DNA from: Desulfobacteraceae bacterium
Lineage (GTDB): Bacteria > Desulfobacterota > Desulfobacteria > Desulfobacterales > Desulfobacteraceae
DNA: 64,000 bases
NCBI GenBank assembly: GCA_024226935.1
Contig: JAAELK010000509.1
Span: 96,383-160,382 of the forward strand
Direction of reading: 5' to 3'
The position numbers and the translations under genes were made by a program. The notes below the pieces were generated by a model. It was given only the letters and a program-made list of their open reading frames with translations. It searched no databases and was not told where the DNA came from. Shown here one piece after another: positions 18,408 through 28,356 of the stretch; the first letter of the stretch is position 1, and each line of letters begins with the position of its first letter.

Positions 18408-20838
18408 CTTTATGGGTTAAAATGTTGTAGACAATACCATCAGAGGATATGGTGACAGCACCATCAATATCTGTCCTGAATATCCCATATCCCATGTTGT
18501 TGTACCGTTTCAGGACATCTGGGTGTGGAAAACCATATTGATTACCAAAGCCACAAGATATTATTACACTTTCAGGGTTAACTTTATCAAGAAAAATTTT
18601 ACTACTTGAGGTCAAACTGCCATGGTGGGGTGAAATAAGAAGGCTTGATTTGAGACCATGGACATACATATTTTGCCTGGCAAGTACCATTTCCCTTTCA
18701 TTGAGTATGTCACCGGTAAAAAGCAGGGAAAATTTATTAAACCGAACCTGAAAAACCAATGAATTATTGTTCAGATTTTGACCGGACCCGGGAATATCCC
18801 GAAAAAAGATCAGACGGGTCCGATCAAAACCAAGGGTGGTATCACCAGTTGACGGGTGCCAGACCCTGATGGTGTTTTCACGGCACAAGGCCATTAAACC
18901 CTTATAGGCCCTGCTTGAAGCGGTGTCCCTATTTTTCACAACCAGATTGACCTTGAAATTTTCCAAAATATATAAAAGACCATTCATATGATCGGATTCC
19001 GGATGGGTCAAAATAACAGCATCCAGGCAAAAAATTTTCTGGGACCACAAAAAGGGTCCAACCACATAACGGCCAATATCAAAACTGGATCTGTCTGAAA
19101 ATCCGCCGCCGTCCACCAGAATATTTTTCCCCTCAATGGTCTGAATTAAAGCTGAATTTCCCTGGCCCACATCCAAAATTGTAATTATCATTTTTTTTTG
19201 AAATAATTTTGTTTTAAGGCCAGTTGTAAAACTGAAAGAACCTGCCAAAACTGCAAGAATCACCAACACAAGACCTGTTTTTTTTTGATGAACAATATAT
19301 AAAGCAACTCCAGCAAAAAAAAGATAGACCAATATCATCTCCGGGACATCAAAGGCGACAATTCGAGACCAGGATAATTTAAAACTGGTTAAAAATTGAA
19401 TATAAGCGATGCAAAAAGAAAGTATTCCCTGGCAAAGATTGACCAGAAGTTCCGCCGGCACAGGGCATATAGGAAAAATTAAAAACACCATAAAACCTAG
19501 GGGCAGACAGATAAAACCCATCAAAGGGACAAGTACCAGATTTGATAATATTTGCACATATGAGATCAGGTTAAAATAATGGGCAATCAAAGGAAAGGTT
19601 CCAAGCCCTGCAAAAAATGTTACCAGGGCTGCACTGGTGACTATTGTGATGAGCTTTTTCTTTGGTATCCAACCCCGAATTTTGATGAGTGAAAATCCAA
19701 TTAAAATAAAAAGCAATGCACCAAAAGATAATTGGAAAGATATGGAAAAAAGAGCGGCACTATCGTAGATAAGAATAACTATCGCTGCCAGGGCAAGGGT
19801 GTTCAATGGATTATTTTCTTTTTCACTCAAAAAAGAGATCATGAAAATACTGATCATAATAAAAGCGCGCTGGGTAGAAGGCGAAAAGCCTGAAAAGACT
19901 CCATAAAAGCACAAAGGGATCAAGGTTAAAATCCCAGCTGTTTTTTTAGCAATTCCCTTCATCAAAAACATGGGAACCCGGGCAAGAAGAAAATAAAAAA
20001 GACCAAAGAAACCCAGGGCGACGATGGAAAGATGAAGTCCTGAAATAGCAAGGAGATGAGAAGTCCCTGCCCTTGAAAACAGATCTTTTAATTTTAAGGG
20101 AATAGCTTCTTTTTTACCGGTAACCAGGGCCACCAGAATAGCTGCCGCATTCCTATTTTCCATTCCATCCATGACAAAATAAAAAAAGCGATTTCGAACC
20201 TGTTCAAGATTACGCATTATTTTGATGTGAAAATCTATTGGACGGGGTATCACCCTGATCTTATCAGCACCCACATAGGCTGATCCAAACACCCCGGAAA
20301 ATTTCATAAGTTTTTCATAATCAAATCCATTGGGGTTTGAAAAATTACGAATGGGCTTTAAATAACTTGTAAATTGAATAAGATCTCCATATTGAAAGAG
20401 CTCCTTATTTTTATCATAAATATTTAAAATAATCCGGCCATGGACATTGACAGGCGGCATCCCCTTTTTTTCCACGCGATTACAAAATATAACAACTCTT
20501 TTTTTTCGGGAATAATCCTTTGAAAAAGAAACAATTTCTCCGGTAATGGTATACTTGGAAGAGTTAGAAAGCTGTGAAACAAGGTCCAGGGAAACATCAG
20601 GATTTAAAATCCTTGCAAGGGAAAAAAAACCCCAAACCATGGAGATAAAACTAATACCCATTACAAGGGGTTTTAATTTAAGAAAAAACCGGGAAACTGC
20701 GACAAGAAAAACCAATGCGACTGCAGCAAAAGCCCCCAACGGCAAACCAGGAAAACGATTACCAACCAAAATTCCTGTTATCAATGACAAGACCACAGGA
20801 ATAAGCGGCGGAAAACCAAAATTTAGGATTTTTTTCAC
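18400..20838 (-). CDS. comEC: ComEC/Rec2-family DNA internalization channel
   Basis: 812-aa polytopic membrane protein with the three-part ComEC arrangement. An N-terminal DUF4131/OB-like periplasmic part (about 60-190) is followed by the Competence transmembrane domain, with LFSRAGTSHLLAISGLHLSI and FSGFSPSTQRAFIMI. The C-terminal metallo-beta-lactamase domain (from about 550) has ILDVGQGNSALI, LVDGGG, THPESDHMNG and SPHHGS. It moves single-stranded DNA across the inner membrane in transformable bacteria; in many non-competent species its role is untested. No other com genes are nearby, though a PilB-like ATPase lies at 28.9-31.1 kb. Confidence 0.93.
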   Translation of the reverse strand: MKKILNFGFPPLIPVVLSLITGILVGNRFPGLPLGAFAAVALVFLVAVSRFFLKLKPLVMGISFISMVWGFFSLARILNPDVSLDLVSQLSNSSKYTITGEIVSFSKDYSRKKRVVIFCNRVEKKGMPPVNVHGRIILNIYDKNKELFQYGDLIQFTSYLKPIRNFSNPNGFDYEKLMKFSGVFGSAYVGADKIRVIPRPIDFHIKIMRNLEQVRNRFFYFVMDGMENRNAAAILVALVTGKKEAIPLKLKDLFSRAGTSHLLAISGLHLSIVALGFFGLFYFLLARVPMFLMKGIAKKTAGILTLIPLCFYGVFSGFSPSTQRAFIMISIFMISFLSEKENNPLNTLALAAIVILIYDSAALFSISFQLSFGALLFILIGFSLIKIRGWIPKKKLITIVTSAALVTFFAGLGTFPLIAHYFNLISYVQILSNLVLVPLMGFICLPLGFMVFLIFPICPVPAELLVNLCQGILSFCIAYIQFLTSFKLSWSRIVAFDVPEMILVYLFFAGVALYIVHQKKTGLVLVILAVLAGSFSFTTGLKTKLFQKKMIITILDVGQGNSALIQTIEGKNILVDGGGFSDRSSFDIGRYVVGPFLWSQKIFCLDAVILTHPESDHMNGLLYILENFKVNLVVKNRDTASSRAYKGLMALCRENTIRVWHPSTGDTTLGFDRTRLIFFRDIPGSGQNLNNNSLVFQVRFNKFSLLFTGDILNEREMVLARQNMYVHGLKSSLLISPHHGSLTSSSKIFLDKVNPESVIISCGFGNQYGFPHPDVLKRYNNMGYGIFRTDIDGAVTISSDGIVYNILTHKGG

Positions 20839-20859
20839 ATATTCAAACCTATTAAAGAT

Positions 20860-20928
20860 TTATTGAATACGCTGAACAAACAAGATTTAGATGCTCACAC
20901 CTGCTAAAATCTTATTAAATACGCTGAA
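20860..20928. repeat. Short direct repeat duplicating the 3' end of murA
   Basis: TTATTGAATACGCTGAA (20860-20876) and TTATTAAATACGCTGAA (20912-20928) match at 16 of 17 positions, 52 bp apart. The second copy encodes the last residues and stop of MurA; the first lies in the gap to comEC. It may be a footprint of a small duplication. Confidence 0.5.
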
Positions 20929-22165
20929 TATCAGCCCCCAGGGATGAGAACTTTTTTTCTATGCCGTCATATCCCCTGTCCATATGATAGACCCGTGAAA
21001 TCACAGTGGTGCCTTCGGCAATCAACCCGGCTATTACCAAAGAAGCGCTGGCTCGAAGGTCAGAAGCCATAACAGGAGCTGCCTGCAGTCTTTTAATTCC
21101 CCGGACCATGGCATAATTTCCCTTGGAAATGGTGATATCCGCCCCCATGCGCAACAACTCATTGGCATGCATGAACCTATTTTCAAAAATAGCCTCATGG
21201 ATCATACTATTGCCCTTTGCAACCGTCATCATCGCCATGAACTGGGCTTGCATATCCGTCGGAAAACCTGGATATGGCTGGGTTTTAATATCGATACTCT
21301 TAATGATATCATTTCCCTGGACCCGGATCTGATTTTCACCAACTTCAAGAATGGTACCGGTGGCCCTGAGCTTGTTAATAATTCCACCAATTTGATCAGG
21401 AACGCAACCCTTTATCAGCACATCACCACGGGTTGCAGCTGCAGCCACCATGAAAGTGCCGGCTTCAATCCTGTCCGGAATAACATCTATCCTTGCCGGA
21501 TGAAGGCTTTCCACACCCTCTATGGTGATAATGGCGGTTCCTGCACCTGAAATTTTAGCGCCCATTTCAATCAGAGCGTTAGCAAGACATACCACCTCAG
21601 GCTCCCTGGCTGCATTTCGTAATACCGAGGAACCCTTTGCCAGAACAGCAGCCATCATCAAATTTTCAGTCCCTGTAACCGTGGGGATATCAAAATAGAT
21701 TTCATTACCAACCAACCGGTCGGCTTTTGCCTCTATATAACCATGATCAATGGTAATTTGAGCTCCCAGGGCTTCAAGCCCGGAAAGATGCATATTAACG
21801 GGACGTGCACCAATGGCACAGCCGCCTGGCATGGAAACTTTTGCATGACCGAATCTGGCAACCAAAGGTCCCAAGACAAGAATAGAAGCCCGCATTTTAC
21901 GGACAAGCTCATATTCTGCTTCGATTTTATTGATACCGCCCCCATCCACCGTCAAGGTGTTGTTGTCAAAGGCACAACTTGCTCCTAAATCTTCCAGCAG
22001 CATCTGAATGCTGACGATATCCATGAGATTTGGAACATTTGTAAATGTTGATTTTCCATTAACCAATATACTGGAAGCGATAAGAGGCAAAGCCGCATTT
22101 TTAGCACCACTGATAGTGACTTCGCCCACAAGCCGCCTGCCGCCGTCAATCTGAATTTTATCCAT
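20915..22165 (-). CDS. murA: UDP-N-acetylglucosamine 1-carboxyvinyltransferase MurA
   Basis: 416-aa cytosolic enzyme that adds enolpyruvate from PEP to UDP-GlcNAc, the first committed step of peptidoglycan synthesis. Lys22 of the SGAKNAALP motif and catalytic Cys116 in the loop [21 protein letters not shown] are present, so it should be fosfomycin-sensitive in principle. The length is normal. It is followed at 77 bp by comEC and preceded by tRNA-Leu with an intervening terminator, so it probably has its own promoter. Confidence 0.97.
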   Translation of the reverse strand: MDKIQIDGGRRLVGEVTISGAKNAALPLIASSILVNGKSTFTNVPNLMDIVSIQMLLEDLGASCAFDNNTLTVDGGGINKIEAEYELVRKMRASILVLGPLVARFGHAKVSMPGGCAIGARPVNMHLSGLEALGAQITIDHGYIEAKADRLVGNEIYFDIPTVTGTENLMMAAVLAKGSSVLRNAAREPEVVCLANALIEMGAKISGAGTAIITIEGVESLHPARIDVIPDRIEAGTFMVAAAATRGDVLIKGCVPDQIGGIINKLRATGTILEVGENQIRVQGNDIIKSIDIKTQPYPGFPTDMQAQFMAMMTVAKGNSMIHEAIFENRFMHANELLRMGADITISKGNYAMVRGIKRLQAAPVMASDLRASASLVIAGLIAEGTTVISRVYHMDRGYDGIEKKFSSLGADIQRI

Positions 22166-22192
22166 AGGAAAGATTTGCTTTTCAATAATTTT

Positions 22193-22228
22193 AAAAAAGA
22201 AGGGTTTTGGTAAAAGATCAAAACCCTT
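22193..22228 (-). terminator. Rho-independent terminator downstream of tRNA-Leu
   Basis: On the minus strand AAGGGTTTTG pairs with CAAAACCCTT (22219-22228 with 22200-22209), and six T follow (22193-22198). It lies between the tRNA and murA and faces the tRNA transcript. Confidence 0.75.
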
Positions 22229-22240
22229 TTCTTATCATAA

Positions 22241-22328
22241 TGGTACCTGGGACGAGAATTGAACTCGTACAAGCAATATGCTCGAGGGATTTTAAGTCCC
22301 TTGCGTCTACCAGTTCCGCCACCCAGGC
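22241..22328 (-). tRNA. tRNA-Leu (anticodon UAA)
   Basis: On the minus strand GCCTGGGTGGCGGAACTGGT opens an 88-nt class II tRNA. The anticodon arm GGGACTTAAAATCCC gives anticodon TAA. A long variable arm follows, then the T arm GTTCAATTC and acceptor CCCAGGTACCA. The acceptor stem is complete except for a G-U first pair. The 3' CCA is encoded. Confidence 0.95.
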
Positions 22329-22344
22329 GCACACAATTGGAGGT

Positions 22345-22373
22345 TAAATATAACATTTATTTTGATTTTACAA
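22345..22373 (-). promoter_or_regulatory. Candidate promoter of tRNA-Leu
   Basis: On the minus strand TTGTAA (22368-22373), a 17-bp spacer and TATTTA (22345-22350) lie about 17 bp before the tRNA 5' end. Matches are partial, but the position is right for a tRNA promoter. Confidence 0.4.
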
Positions 22374-22437
22374 GATAAAAATAATCTTTCTTTACACCAG
22401 AGCAAATAAATACCGGTGGATGATTGTAATTTTAAGA

Positions 22438-24018
22438 TCATCCCAGATTAAAAAAATCATAAATTTCACTTATTACTGCGGTTGATGAAGTTGCCGCCCA
22501 TACCCCAGTATCGACAGCATACCTCGTGGTATCTGTAGCCCATTGCATAGCATTTTTTGTTTTATTAACAGCCCATGTTGCATTTTCTTTAACCCTATAG
22601 ATTGTTCTTATGGTATTGATAACATTATTTTCAAATACATCCCCGTGACCTTGGGAAACTTTTGCTTCCTCCAGAAGATATAATTGTTCGACCCCAACCT
22701 CCAATATCCTGAAAATTAAAAAGAAAAGCTTTTTTGTATCCTGGCTTATCCCCCTGGAATTTTTTGGCTTATAATTATCAAATATTAGATCTCGATCTTC
22801 TTCTCCCAGGGGAATGGCAGCAAATCTTTGCAATCCTATTCTTATATCTGTTGCAAAAAGGCTTATTATTTCTTCCTGGATGGAGCTTACAGTAACAAGG
22901 GATGATGTATCAATTCTATCAAGAAGTAACAACGCTGTCGCAAGAGCATCTTTCAAATTTCCTTCCATGGAGATACGCATTAAAAAAGTATAAATTAACT
23001 TTTCTATAGCAGCACTCCCCACTCCTCGTTGAATTTTATCTATTATACCTTGATATGAATCATCACGATCATCTGCACTTGCATTTGCGAGCATTTTTAT
23101 GAGTCTGTAATATCTTGATCCAGGATCAAATTTTTTTTTAACTGATCCCCCCAAGATATTATAATACCTTAATATTCTTATATCTTGAGAAAGAATAAGC
23201 AAATTATTTTCCAGGGCAATTCCAACTGGATATTTATCATTATAGTTTTTAAGTTTATGCAAGGATATTGTCAGCAATCTGCCTGTATTATTAACATCGG
23301 AACTAATCAGATTATTTTCTGAATCATAATAAACTTCTACTCTTCCCCTTTTTGGATAAAACAAGGAAGGCTTTGATTTGCCCACATAGGCCAAATAAAG
23401 AATTTTTTCTAACCTCTTGTTTTTAAAAAGCTCTCTCTTATTAATGCCAAAAGCGTCATACACCCAGCTAAAAGATTTATACTTACCCATATTCATCGAA
23501 CAATTTATTTCGGATATAAAATCATCAAATGCGTAGAGTTCTGTGAAATTAGTATTGGGTATAATCGTCTTTGCAATTTTCTGAATTATAATTATCCCGG
23601 AGCTTTTTTTCGTAACCTGTCCATGAAATTTTATTTGCAATTCCTTGACTTGGGTGTAACTATTTTGCAAAAACATTAACATTCTTTCATGGGTTAACAA
23701 ATTTTCTTCCATTGAAAGAGTCATGCTGAACAATAGCTGGTGAAATATCTTTTTTTGTCCTCCATAATATCTTGAATTCGGACCAGTTTTTTTTTCCCGC
23801 GATTCACACAGCCTCGCACTGGACTTAATCATAGTTATAATTTTCATTGTTTGAGTTTGTGAGATGAGAACACTTTCCTGTAATAGCGGGGCAAGAATTG
23901 ATATACATTTAGCAATCATCTTTCCCGCCCTGCTGCAACCATGTTTTATAAACCTATTATTTTTTTGTTCAGTGAGTGTTACTAATCTTGAACTTGCAAC
24001 ATTTACCTTGGTTATCAT
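22438..24018 (-). CDS. Unknown-family protein, copy A, probably 5'-broken by a stop codon
   Basis: Not recognised. The 526 aa from the ATG at 24018 align along their length with the gene at 25235-26890. Shared segments include RAGKMIAKCISILAPLLQES vs RAAKMITECISILSPLLQAS, MLMFLQNSYTQVKELQ vs MLIFLQHSYTQLKQLQ, and RLEKILYLAYVGKSKPSLF vs RLEKILYLIYVGKVKPSLF. The frame continues upstream to an ATG at 24192 but is interrupted by TAA at 24064-24066. The internal ATG has AAGGA directly abutting it (no spacing), a poor start signal, so this copy may be a pseudogene. No membrane segments or known motifs stand out; the C-terminus is amphipathic (TKNAMQWATDTTRYAVDTG). Confidence 0.6.
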   Translation of the reverse strand: MITKVNVASSRLVTLTEQKNNRFIKHGCSRAGKMIAKCISILAPLLQESVLISQTQTMKIITMIKSSARLCESREKKTGPNSRYYGGQKKIFHQLLFSMTLSMEENLLTHERMLMFLQNSYTQVKELQIKFHGQVTKKSSGIIIIQKIAKTIIPNTNFTELYAFDDFISEINCSMNMGKYKSFSWVYDAFGINKRELFKNKRLEKILYLAYVGKSKPSLFYPKRGRVEVYYDSENNLISSDVNNTGRLLTISLHKLKNYNDKYPVGIALENNLLILSQDIRILRYYNILGGSVKKKFDPGSRYYRLIKMLANASADDRDDSYQGIIDKIQRGVGSAAIEKLIYTFLMRISMEGNLKDALATALLLLDRIDTSSLVTVSSIQEEIISLFATDIRIGLQRFAAIPLGEEDRDLIFDNYKPKNSRGISQDTKKLFFLIFRILEVGVEQLYLLEEAKVSQGHGDVFENNVINTIRTIYRVKENATWAVNKTKNAMQWATDTTRYAVDTGVWAATSSTAVISEIYDFFNLG

Positions 24019-24063
24019 TCCTTCGATGGTAAGTTTTTTATCTCTGATACTTAAAAGAAGTAA

Positions 24064-24192
24064 TTATGCAACTTGAGTCTTTTGAACAAACAATTTTTTA
24101 TTATCAGTATATTTACATTTCCTTCTGATATATGCTGAACTAATTTTATTAAGACTTTGCTTTGTCGATTGCCCCAATAGTAATTTTCCCAT
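24064..24192 (-). pseudogene. Detached 5' segment of copy A ending at an in-frame TAA
   Basis: From the ATG at 24192 the sequence reads MGKLLLGQSTKQSLNKISS and continues to DNKKLFVQKTQVA, then TAA (24064-24066). The intact paralog begins MTKLLLRSSTKQSLDSI and continues to DNKKLFSQKTQIAV. The stop replaces that V codon, and the frame and spacing to the downstream match are preserved exactly (17 codons to the aligned Met in both). A single nonsense change is therefore the simplest reading. Confidence 0.7.
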
Positions 24193-24485
24193 AATCAAAC
24201 CTTTAAAAAGTGAATATTCACATCAGTTATCTATTACTCATAAGTAGTAATCCATAACTAGTCATTATTCAACCCCCGAGTATGGAAGCATATCTCAGTT
24301 TTTTACCCAAACTTTAGTCGGATTAACTTGACATGAAGCATTCTTTTATTCTAATTAAGACCGATTTGAACTGGATTTAATTCATTCAAAATCCAGCAGA
24401 AAAACCGGCAAATCCAATAAAAGCTGGTTAGAATGGAAATTTTTGGGGTTGTTTTGCTATAAAACTCTACTTTAAACTAAGGAAA

Positions 24486-25154
24486 ATGATGATGAAAAAA
24501 AGCATTCTCGGTATTTTTACATTAGTTGTACTGTCCAGTTGTGTGGCCAGAGAGCAGATAGTTGAAAAACAAGTATACACCTGTACCGTAAATCCAAAGG
24601 TAAGTTTAAAAATCAATGATGAATTGACCTATATCGGTAATTTTGGCGAAAATAAATCCGTAGCGGCACCGGATGCTTCCCATCCCCAAAGAACCGAAGC
24701 CTACCTATTCGCCAAATCGGACACATCCAACTCCATCGAAAAAGCACTTGTCATAACCTCCCAGAAAATTCTCCAAGAAGATGTTTATTATCAATTAAAA
24801 TGCAGTTGGTTTAATGAAAAACATACTTTTGTAAACGAATATACAAAATTTTTAAACCATAGAAGCTGTAGAGTCGTGAGTGCCGCCGGACCTAACTTTT
24901 TTCAAACACTGGGTGTAGATCTGTCCGATTCAAAAGTGGATAAAGTAACGGGGAGCTATTATCTCGAATTTCATGAAATTATTGTAGGCGGGCAGCAAAT
25001 CCACTACAACGTAGCTTATCTTCAAAAGATCAAAAATCCAATTTATTTTTCATCTTTTTCCAATGGCTTATCGGTTGAGGAACTGAATCCTAAACAAAAA
25101 AAAGAGTATGAACAATTTTTAGAAAACTCAAAGAATATATTTAAAACATTATAA
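24486..25154 (+). CDS. Hypothetical lipoprotein between the two paralogs
   Basis: 222 aa with a short signal peptide and lipobox LSSC at about residue 19 (start at the first of three tandem ATGs), so probably a membrane-anchored lipoprotein. AAGG at 24479-24482 fits best with the ATG at 24489 or 24492. The body is soluble with several Cys, including VYTCTVNP, LKCSWFNE and NHRSCRVV. It has no family I recognise. It is oriented opposite to both flanking copies of the unknown family. Confidence 0.65.
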   Translation: MMMKKSILGIFTLVVLSSCVAREQIVEKQVYTCTVNPKVSLKINDELTYIGNFGENKSVAAPDASHPQRTEAYLFAKSDTSNSIEKALVITSQKILQEDVYYQLKCSWFNEKHTFVNEYTKFLNHRSCRVVSAAGPNFFQTLGVDLSDSKVDKVTGSYYLEFHEIIVGGQQIHYNVAYLQKIKNPIYFSSFSNGLSVEELNPKQKKEYEQFLENSKNIFKTL

Positions 25155-25161
25155 ATATACA

Positions 25162-25186
25162 AAACACTTTATTAAATAAAGTGTTT
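25162..25186. terminator. Palindrome between convergent genes, probable terminator
   Basis: AAACACTTTATT (25162-25173) and AATAAAGTGTTT (25175-25186) form an AT-rich perfect inverted repeat 8 bp after the lipoprotein stop, in the 80-bp gap to the convergent copy B. T-runs are weak on both sides, so termination strength is uncertain. Confidence 0.45.
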
Positions 25187-25234
25187 GATTTGCCCATTTT
25201 AGTTACTCAACTTTTGAAGTCAAAATAGGTGAGT

Positions 25235-26890
25235 TCAGGTGGGCATATCAAACATCCCATAAAGCATTTTTTGCATAGTATAAACTCCTTTGGTTACATT
25301 ACCGGTAACATTGGATACCGTTTGCACAGTTCTGGAAATACTATTTACCCATGTATTTTTATTATTACCCGTGGTATTTCTTGCTACTTCTAAAGAATAA
25401 GCTTGCTCTAATCCAATCTCTAACACCCTGAAAATCAAAAAGAAAAGTTTTTTTGTCTCTTCGGTTATCCCCCTTGCCACTTCAGGCTTATAAGTTTCAA
25501 ACACTTCATCTCTCTCCTTTTGTGACAAAGGTATAGCTGCATATTTCTGAAATTTTATATATACATCTGACCTAAGAAGCTTTACCATCTCGTCAAAGAT
25601 TGTTTGTGTTGTAACTAGACAAAATTCATCAAGCCTGTCAAAAAGTTCAAGGGTAGTCATGATGATATCTTTTCCTAAGTCCTCTGTACCAATACGCAAC
25701 AAAAAACCATAGATCATTCTTTCCATTACAGCCCCGCCACGTCTTCTCTGAACTTCATCAACCTGAGCAAGATTTTGATCTGGAGATTTGCGCGACAACT
25801 CCTTTAAAAGTTTATAAAATTTTGGCCCAAAGCCAAACTTTTTCCTTTCAATTGAGTCTTCACCTATCTTGTAACACTCCAGTATTTTGATTCCCTGGGA
25901 GACAATAAGCAAGTTCTTATCTAGACCAACACCCACAGGATGATTTGGGTTATAGTTCTTGATTCTATCCACATGGATTCTTACCAGACGCCCTCCGTAA
26001 TTGGCATTGGAACTCACCATATTTTTGTCCAAAACACAATAAATTTTTACCTCCCCCCTATCTGGACGGAACAAAGAAGGTTTGACTTTTCCCACATAAA
26101 TCAAATAAAGAATTTTTTCCAATCGATGATTTTTAAAGATCTCCCTTTTATTAATATTAAAAGCATTATATGCCCAAGCAAAAGGTTTATAACGCCCCAT
26201 GGAACCCATTTCTGTTATAAAATCATCGAAATTATAAAGATCCACAAAATTAGTATTAGGTACAACCATCCTTACTAATTGACGTATTTTAGTAATCCCG
26301 GTGCTATTAGTATTCTCATTTCTATAACACTCTAATTGCAATTGCTTAAGTTGAGTATAACTATGCTGCAAAAATATCAGCATCATCTTATACGTCAAAG
26401 AAAAAGCGTCCATACTGAGAAGTAACAGGTCAAATATCTCTTTTTGTTTTGCATAATAAGATGAGACTAATGGACCAACGCCCCATATTTTTGCACGAAA
26501 TTTACACCGATCTCTGTTGGATTTTATGATACCCATCATTTTGATTTTTTGGGTTTCAGGAATACGAACACTTGCCTGCAAGAGAGGAGAGAGAATTGAT
26601 ATACATTCAGTGATCATCTTTGCAGCACGTCCATGACCATGCTTCACAACCCAATTACTTTTTGCATCGGTAAGTGCTGCAAATCGCCAACTTACCGAAT
26701 TGATATTAGCTACCATCTCTTCAACAGTAAGTGCTTCATTTTCAAGTTCTGAACGAAGCGCCACAGCAATTTGAGTTTTTTGAGAAAAAAGTTTTTTGTT
26801 ATCTCTATATCTACGATTTCTTCCGATGTACGCAAAAATAATACTGTCGAGACTTTGCTTTGTCGAACTCCTCAATAATAACTTTGTCAT
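25235..26890 (-). CDS. Unknown-family protein, copy B (intact paralog)
   Basis: 551-aa protein not recognised by family. It is the full-length paralog of the interrupted gene at 22438-24192, with conserved blocks throughout (VVPNTNFVDLYNFDDFITEM; FAWAYNAFNINKRE; ARGITEETKKLFFLIFRVLE). It has no signal peptide and no clear transmembrane helix; helical predictions dominate by eye. The C-terminus (NSISRTVQTVSNVTGNVTKG) is amphipathic and could contact membrane. Its neighbours, a lipoprotein and the broken copy, suggest a small lineage-specific cluster. Nothing supports a specific function. Confidence 0.7.
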   Translation of the reverse strand: MTKLLLRSSTKQSLDSIIFAYIGRNRRYRDNKKLFSQKTQIAVALRSELENEALTVEEMVANINSVSWRFAALTDAKSNWVVKHGHGRAAKMITECISILSPLLQASVRIPETQKIKMMGIIKSNRDRCKFRAKIWGVGPLVSSYYAKQKEIFDLLLLSMDAFSLTYKMMLIFLQHSYTQLKQLQLECYRNENTNSTGITKIRQLVRMVVPNTNFVDLYNFDDFITEMGSMGRYKPFAWAYNAFNINKREIFKNHRLEKILYLIYVGKVKPSLFRPDRGEVKIYCVLDKNMVSSNANYGGRLVRIHVDRIKNYNPNHPVGVGLDKNLLIVSQGIKILECYKIGEDSIERKKFGFGPKFYKLLKELSRKSPDQNLAQVDEVQRRRGGAVMERMIYGFLLRIGTEDLGKDIIMTTLELFDRLDEFCLVTTQTIFDEMVKLLRSDVYIKFQKYAAIPLSQKERDEVFETYKPEVARGITEETKKLFFLIFRVLEIGLEQAYSLEVARNTTGNNKNTWVNSISRTVQTVSNVTGNVTKGVYTMQKMLYGMFDMPT

Positions 26891-27049
26891 AATTAAATCT
26901 CTAAAAATATGTTAACAGCAATTATATGCAATTATACTCCGAAAAATACAATTTTCAATAAAAAAAACCTCCATGTATCACCGAATACTTCAAATAGGAA
27001 TATTTTGCTGTCCATTGTCATATATTCTCTTTTCTGATAAAAAGAGCCC

Positions 27050-27673
27050 ATGAATAAAATGAACCAACTAAATAAAATAATCCAAAAGCCCATGATTCTG
27101 GCATCCAAATCTCCCAGACGAAAAGAGTTATTGGGCCAGACAGGCCTCTGTTTCAAGACTTTGGCTGCAGATATTGATGAAAAATCTTTCCCACTGGAAA
27201 ATCCCAAAGACTATGTCAGAAGCTTGTCCCAGATAAAAGCCGATCACATTGCAAAAATTTATCCCGACCACTGGGTGATCGGTGCAGATACCATTGTGGT
27301 GGTGGATGATCTTATCCTTGGAAAACCCAGGACCCAAGATGATGCCATCCATATGCTAAATACCTTGAATAACAGACAGCATTGCGTTTTTACAGGATTT
27401 ACAATTTGCTGCCATGCAAAAAAAGAATCCATAACAAAATCCATTGAAACCAAGGTTTTTTTCAAGCAACTGTCCCAAAGTCAAATTCAATGGTATGCAG
27501 CCACGGATGAACCCTATGACAAGGCTGGTGGCTATGGAATCCAGGGGATAGGTGCATTTTTGGTACGCAAAATTAACGGTTCCTATTCAAATGTAGTGGG
27601 TTTACCCGTATGTGAAGTTATGGAAACCCTGTTAACCCTGGGCATTATCCAATTTCAAGGAAAGCAAAAATGA
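27050..27673 (+). CDS. maf: Maf family nucleoside triphosphate pyrophosphatase
   Basis: House-cleaning enzyme that hydrolyses non-canonical or pyrimidine NTPs to NMPs. Visible signatures: ILASKSPRRKELL (residues 16-28), the VIGADTIVVVDD catalytic segment, and DKAGGYGIQGIGAFLV near the C-terminus. 207 aa from the first ATG; the homologous part starts around the Met at residue 15. It overlaps yggS by 4 bp, beginning a maf-yggS-queH operon. Confidence 0.92.
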   Translation: MNKMNQLNKIIQKPMILASKSPRRKELLGQTGLCFKTLAADIDEKSFPLENPKDYVRSLSQIKADHIAKIYPDHWVIGADTIVVVDDLILGKPRTQDDAIHMLNTLNNRQHCVFTGFTICCHAKKESITKSIETKVFFKQLSQSQIQWYAATDEPYDKAGGYGIQGIGAFLVRKINGSYSNVVGLPVCEVMETLLTLGIIQFQGKQK

Positions 27674-28356
27674 CAAATATAAACGAAAATATTGACGCAA
27701 TACAAAAACAGATAAACAAAACTGCCCTAGCTTGCGGCAGGGACCCTGAAACCATCACACTTATCGGGGTAAGCAAACGTAAAAGCGCCGAAACAGTTTT
27801 GGCGGCTCTCGAAGCCGGAAGCACCCATCTGGGTGAAAATTATATCCAGGAGGCCGTGGATAAAATTGATACCCTGGGCAAAGATCTGGCATGCTGGCAT
27901 TTTATTGGCCATCTCCAGTCAAACAAGGCCAAATTTGCCGTCCAATATTTTGATTATATCCATACCGTTGATAAAGTAAAATTAGCCCGGGAAATTAATA
28001 AACAGGCCGCTAAAATCGGAAAAATACAAAAAATTTTCCTCCAGATCAATATTGCACAAGAAGATACCAAGTCCGGAGCTTGCGCCCAACAAGCTGTTTT
28101 CCTTGCCCGGCAATTCAGCCAGTTTGAAAATTTATCCCTGGACGGACTCATGTGTATGCCTCCCTATTTTAGTGATCCCAAAAATGCCAGAATCTATTTT
28201 AAAAAATTAGCCCGGATTCAAGGGGAAATACGAGCTGCGGGCATGGATAATCTTACCCACCTGTCCATGGGTATGAGCAATGATTTTAAGGTGGCCATCG
28301 AAGAAGGCTCCACCATGGTCCGGGTGGGAACTGCTATTTTCGGAGGCCGGGATTGA
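27670..28356 (+). CDS. YggS/PROSC-type pyridoxal-phosphate homeostasis protein
   Basis: 228-aa PLP-binding TIM-barrel protein. Family signatures are LIGVSKRKSAETVLAALEAG (Lys of VSK-K region binds PLP), HLGENYIQEA, WHFIGHLQSNKAK, and LSMGMSNDFKVAIEEGSTMVR with VGTAIFG at the end. It buffers free PLP and has no catalytic role of its own. Translationally coupled to maf upstream and queH downstream by short overlaps. Confidence 0.94.
   Translation: MTNINENIDAIQKQINKTALACGRDPETITLIGVSKRKSAETVLAALEAGSTHLGENYIQEAVDKIDTLGKDLACWHFIGHLQSNKAKFAVQYFDYIHTVDKVKLAREINKQAAKIGKIQKIFLQINIAQEDTKSGACAQQAVFLARQFSQFENLSLDGLMCMPPYFSDPKNARIYFKKLARIQGEIRAAGMDNLTHLSMGMSNDFKVAIEEGSTMVRVGTAIFGGRD

Noticed and set aside
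24064..24066. Stop codon in copy A as selenocysteine/pyrrolysine recoding
   Set aside because: It is TAA (ochre), not TGA or TAG, and aligns to Val in the paralog.
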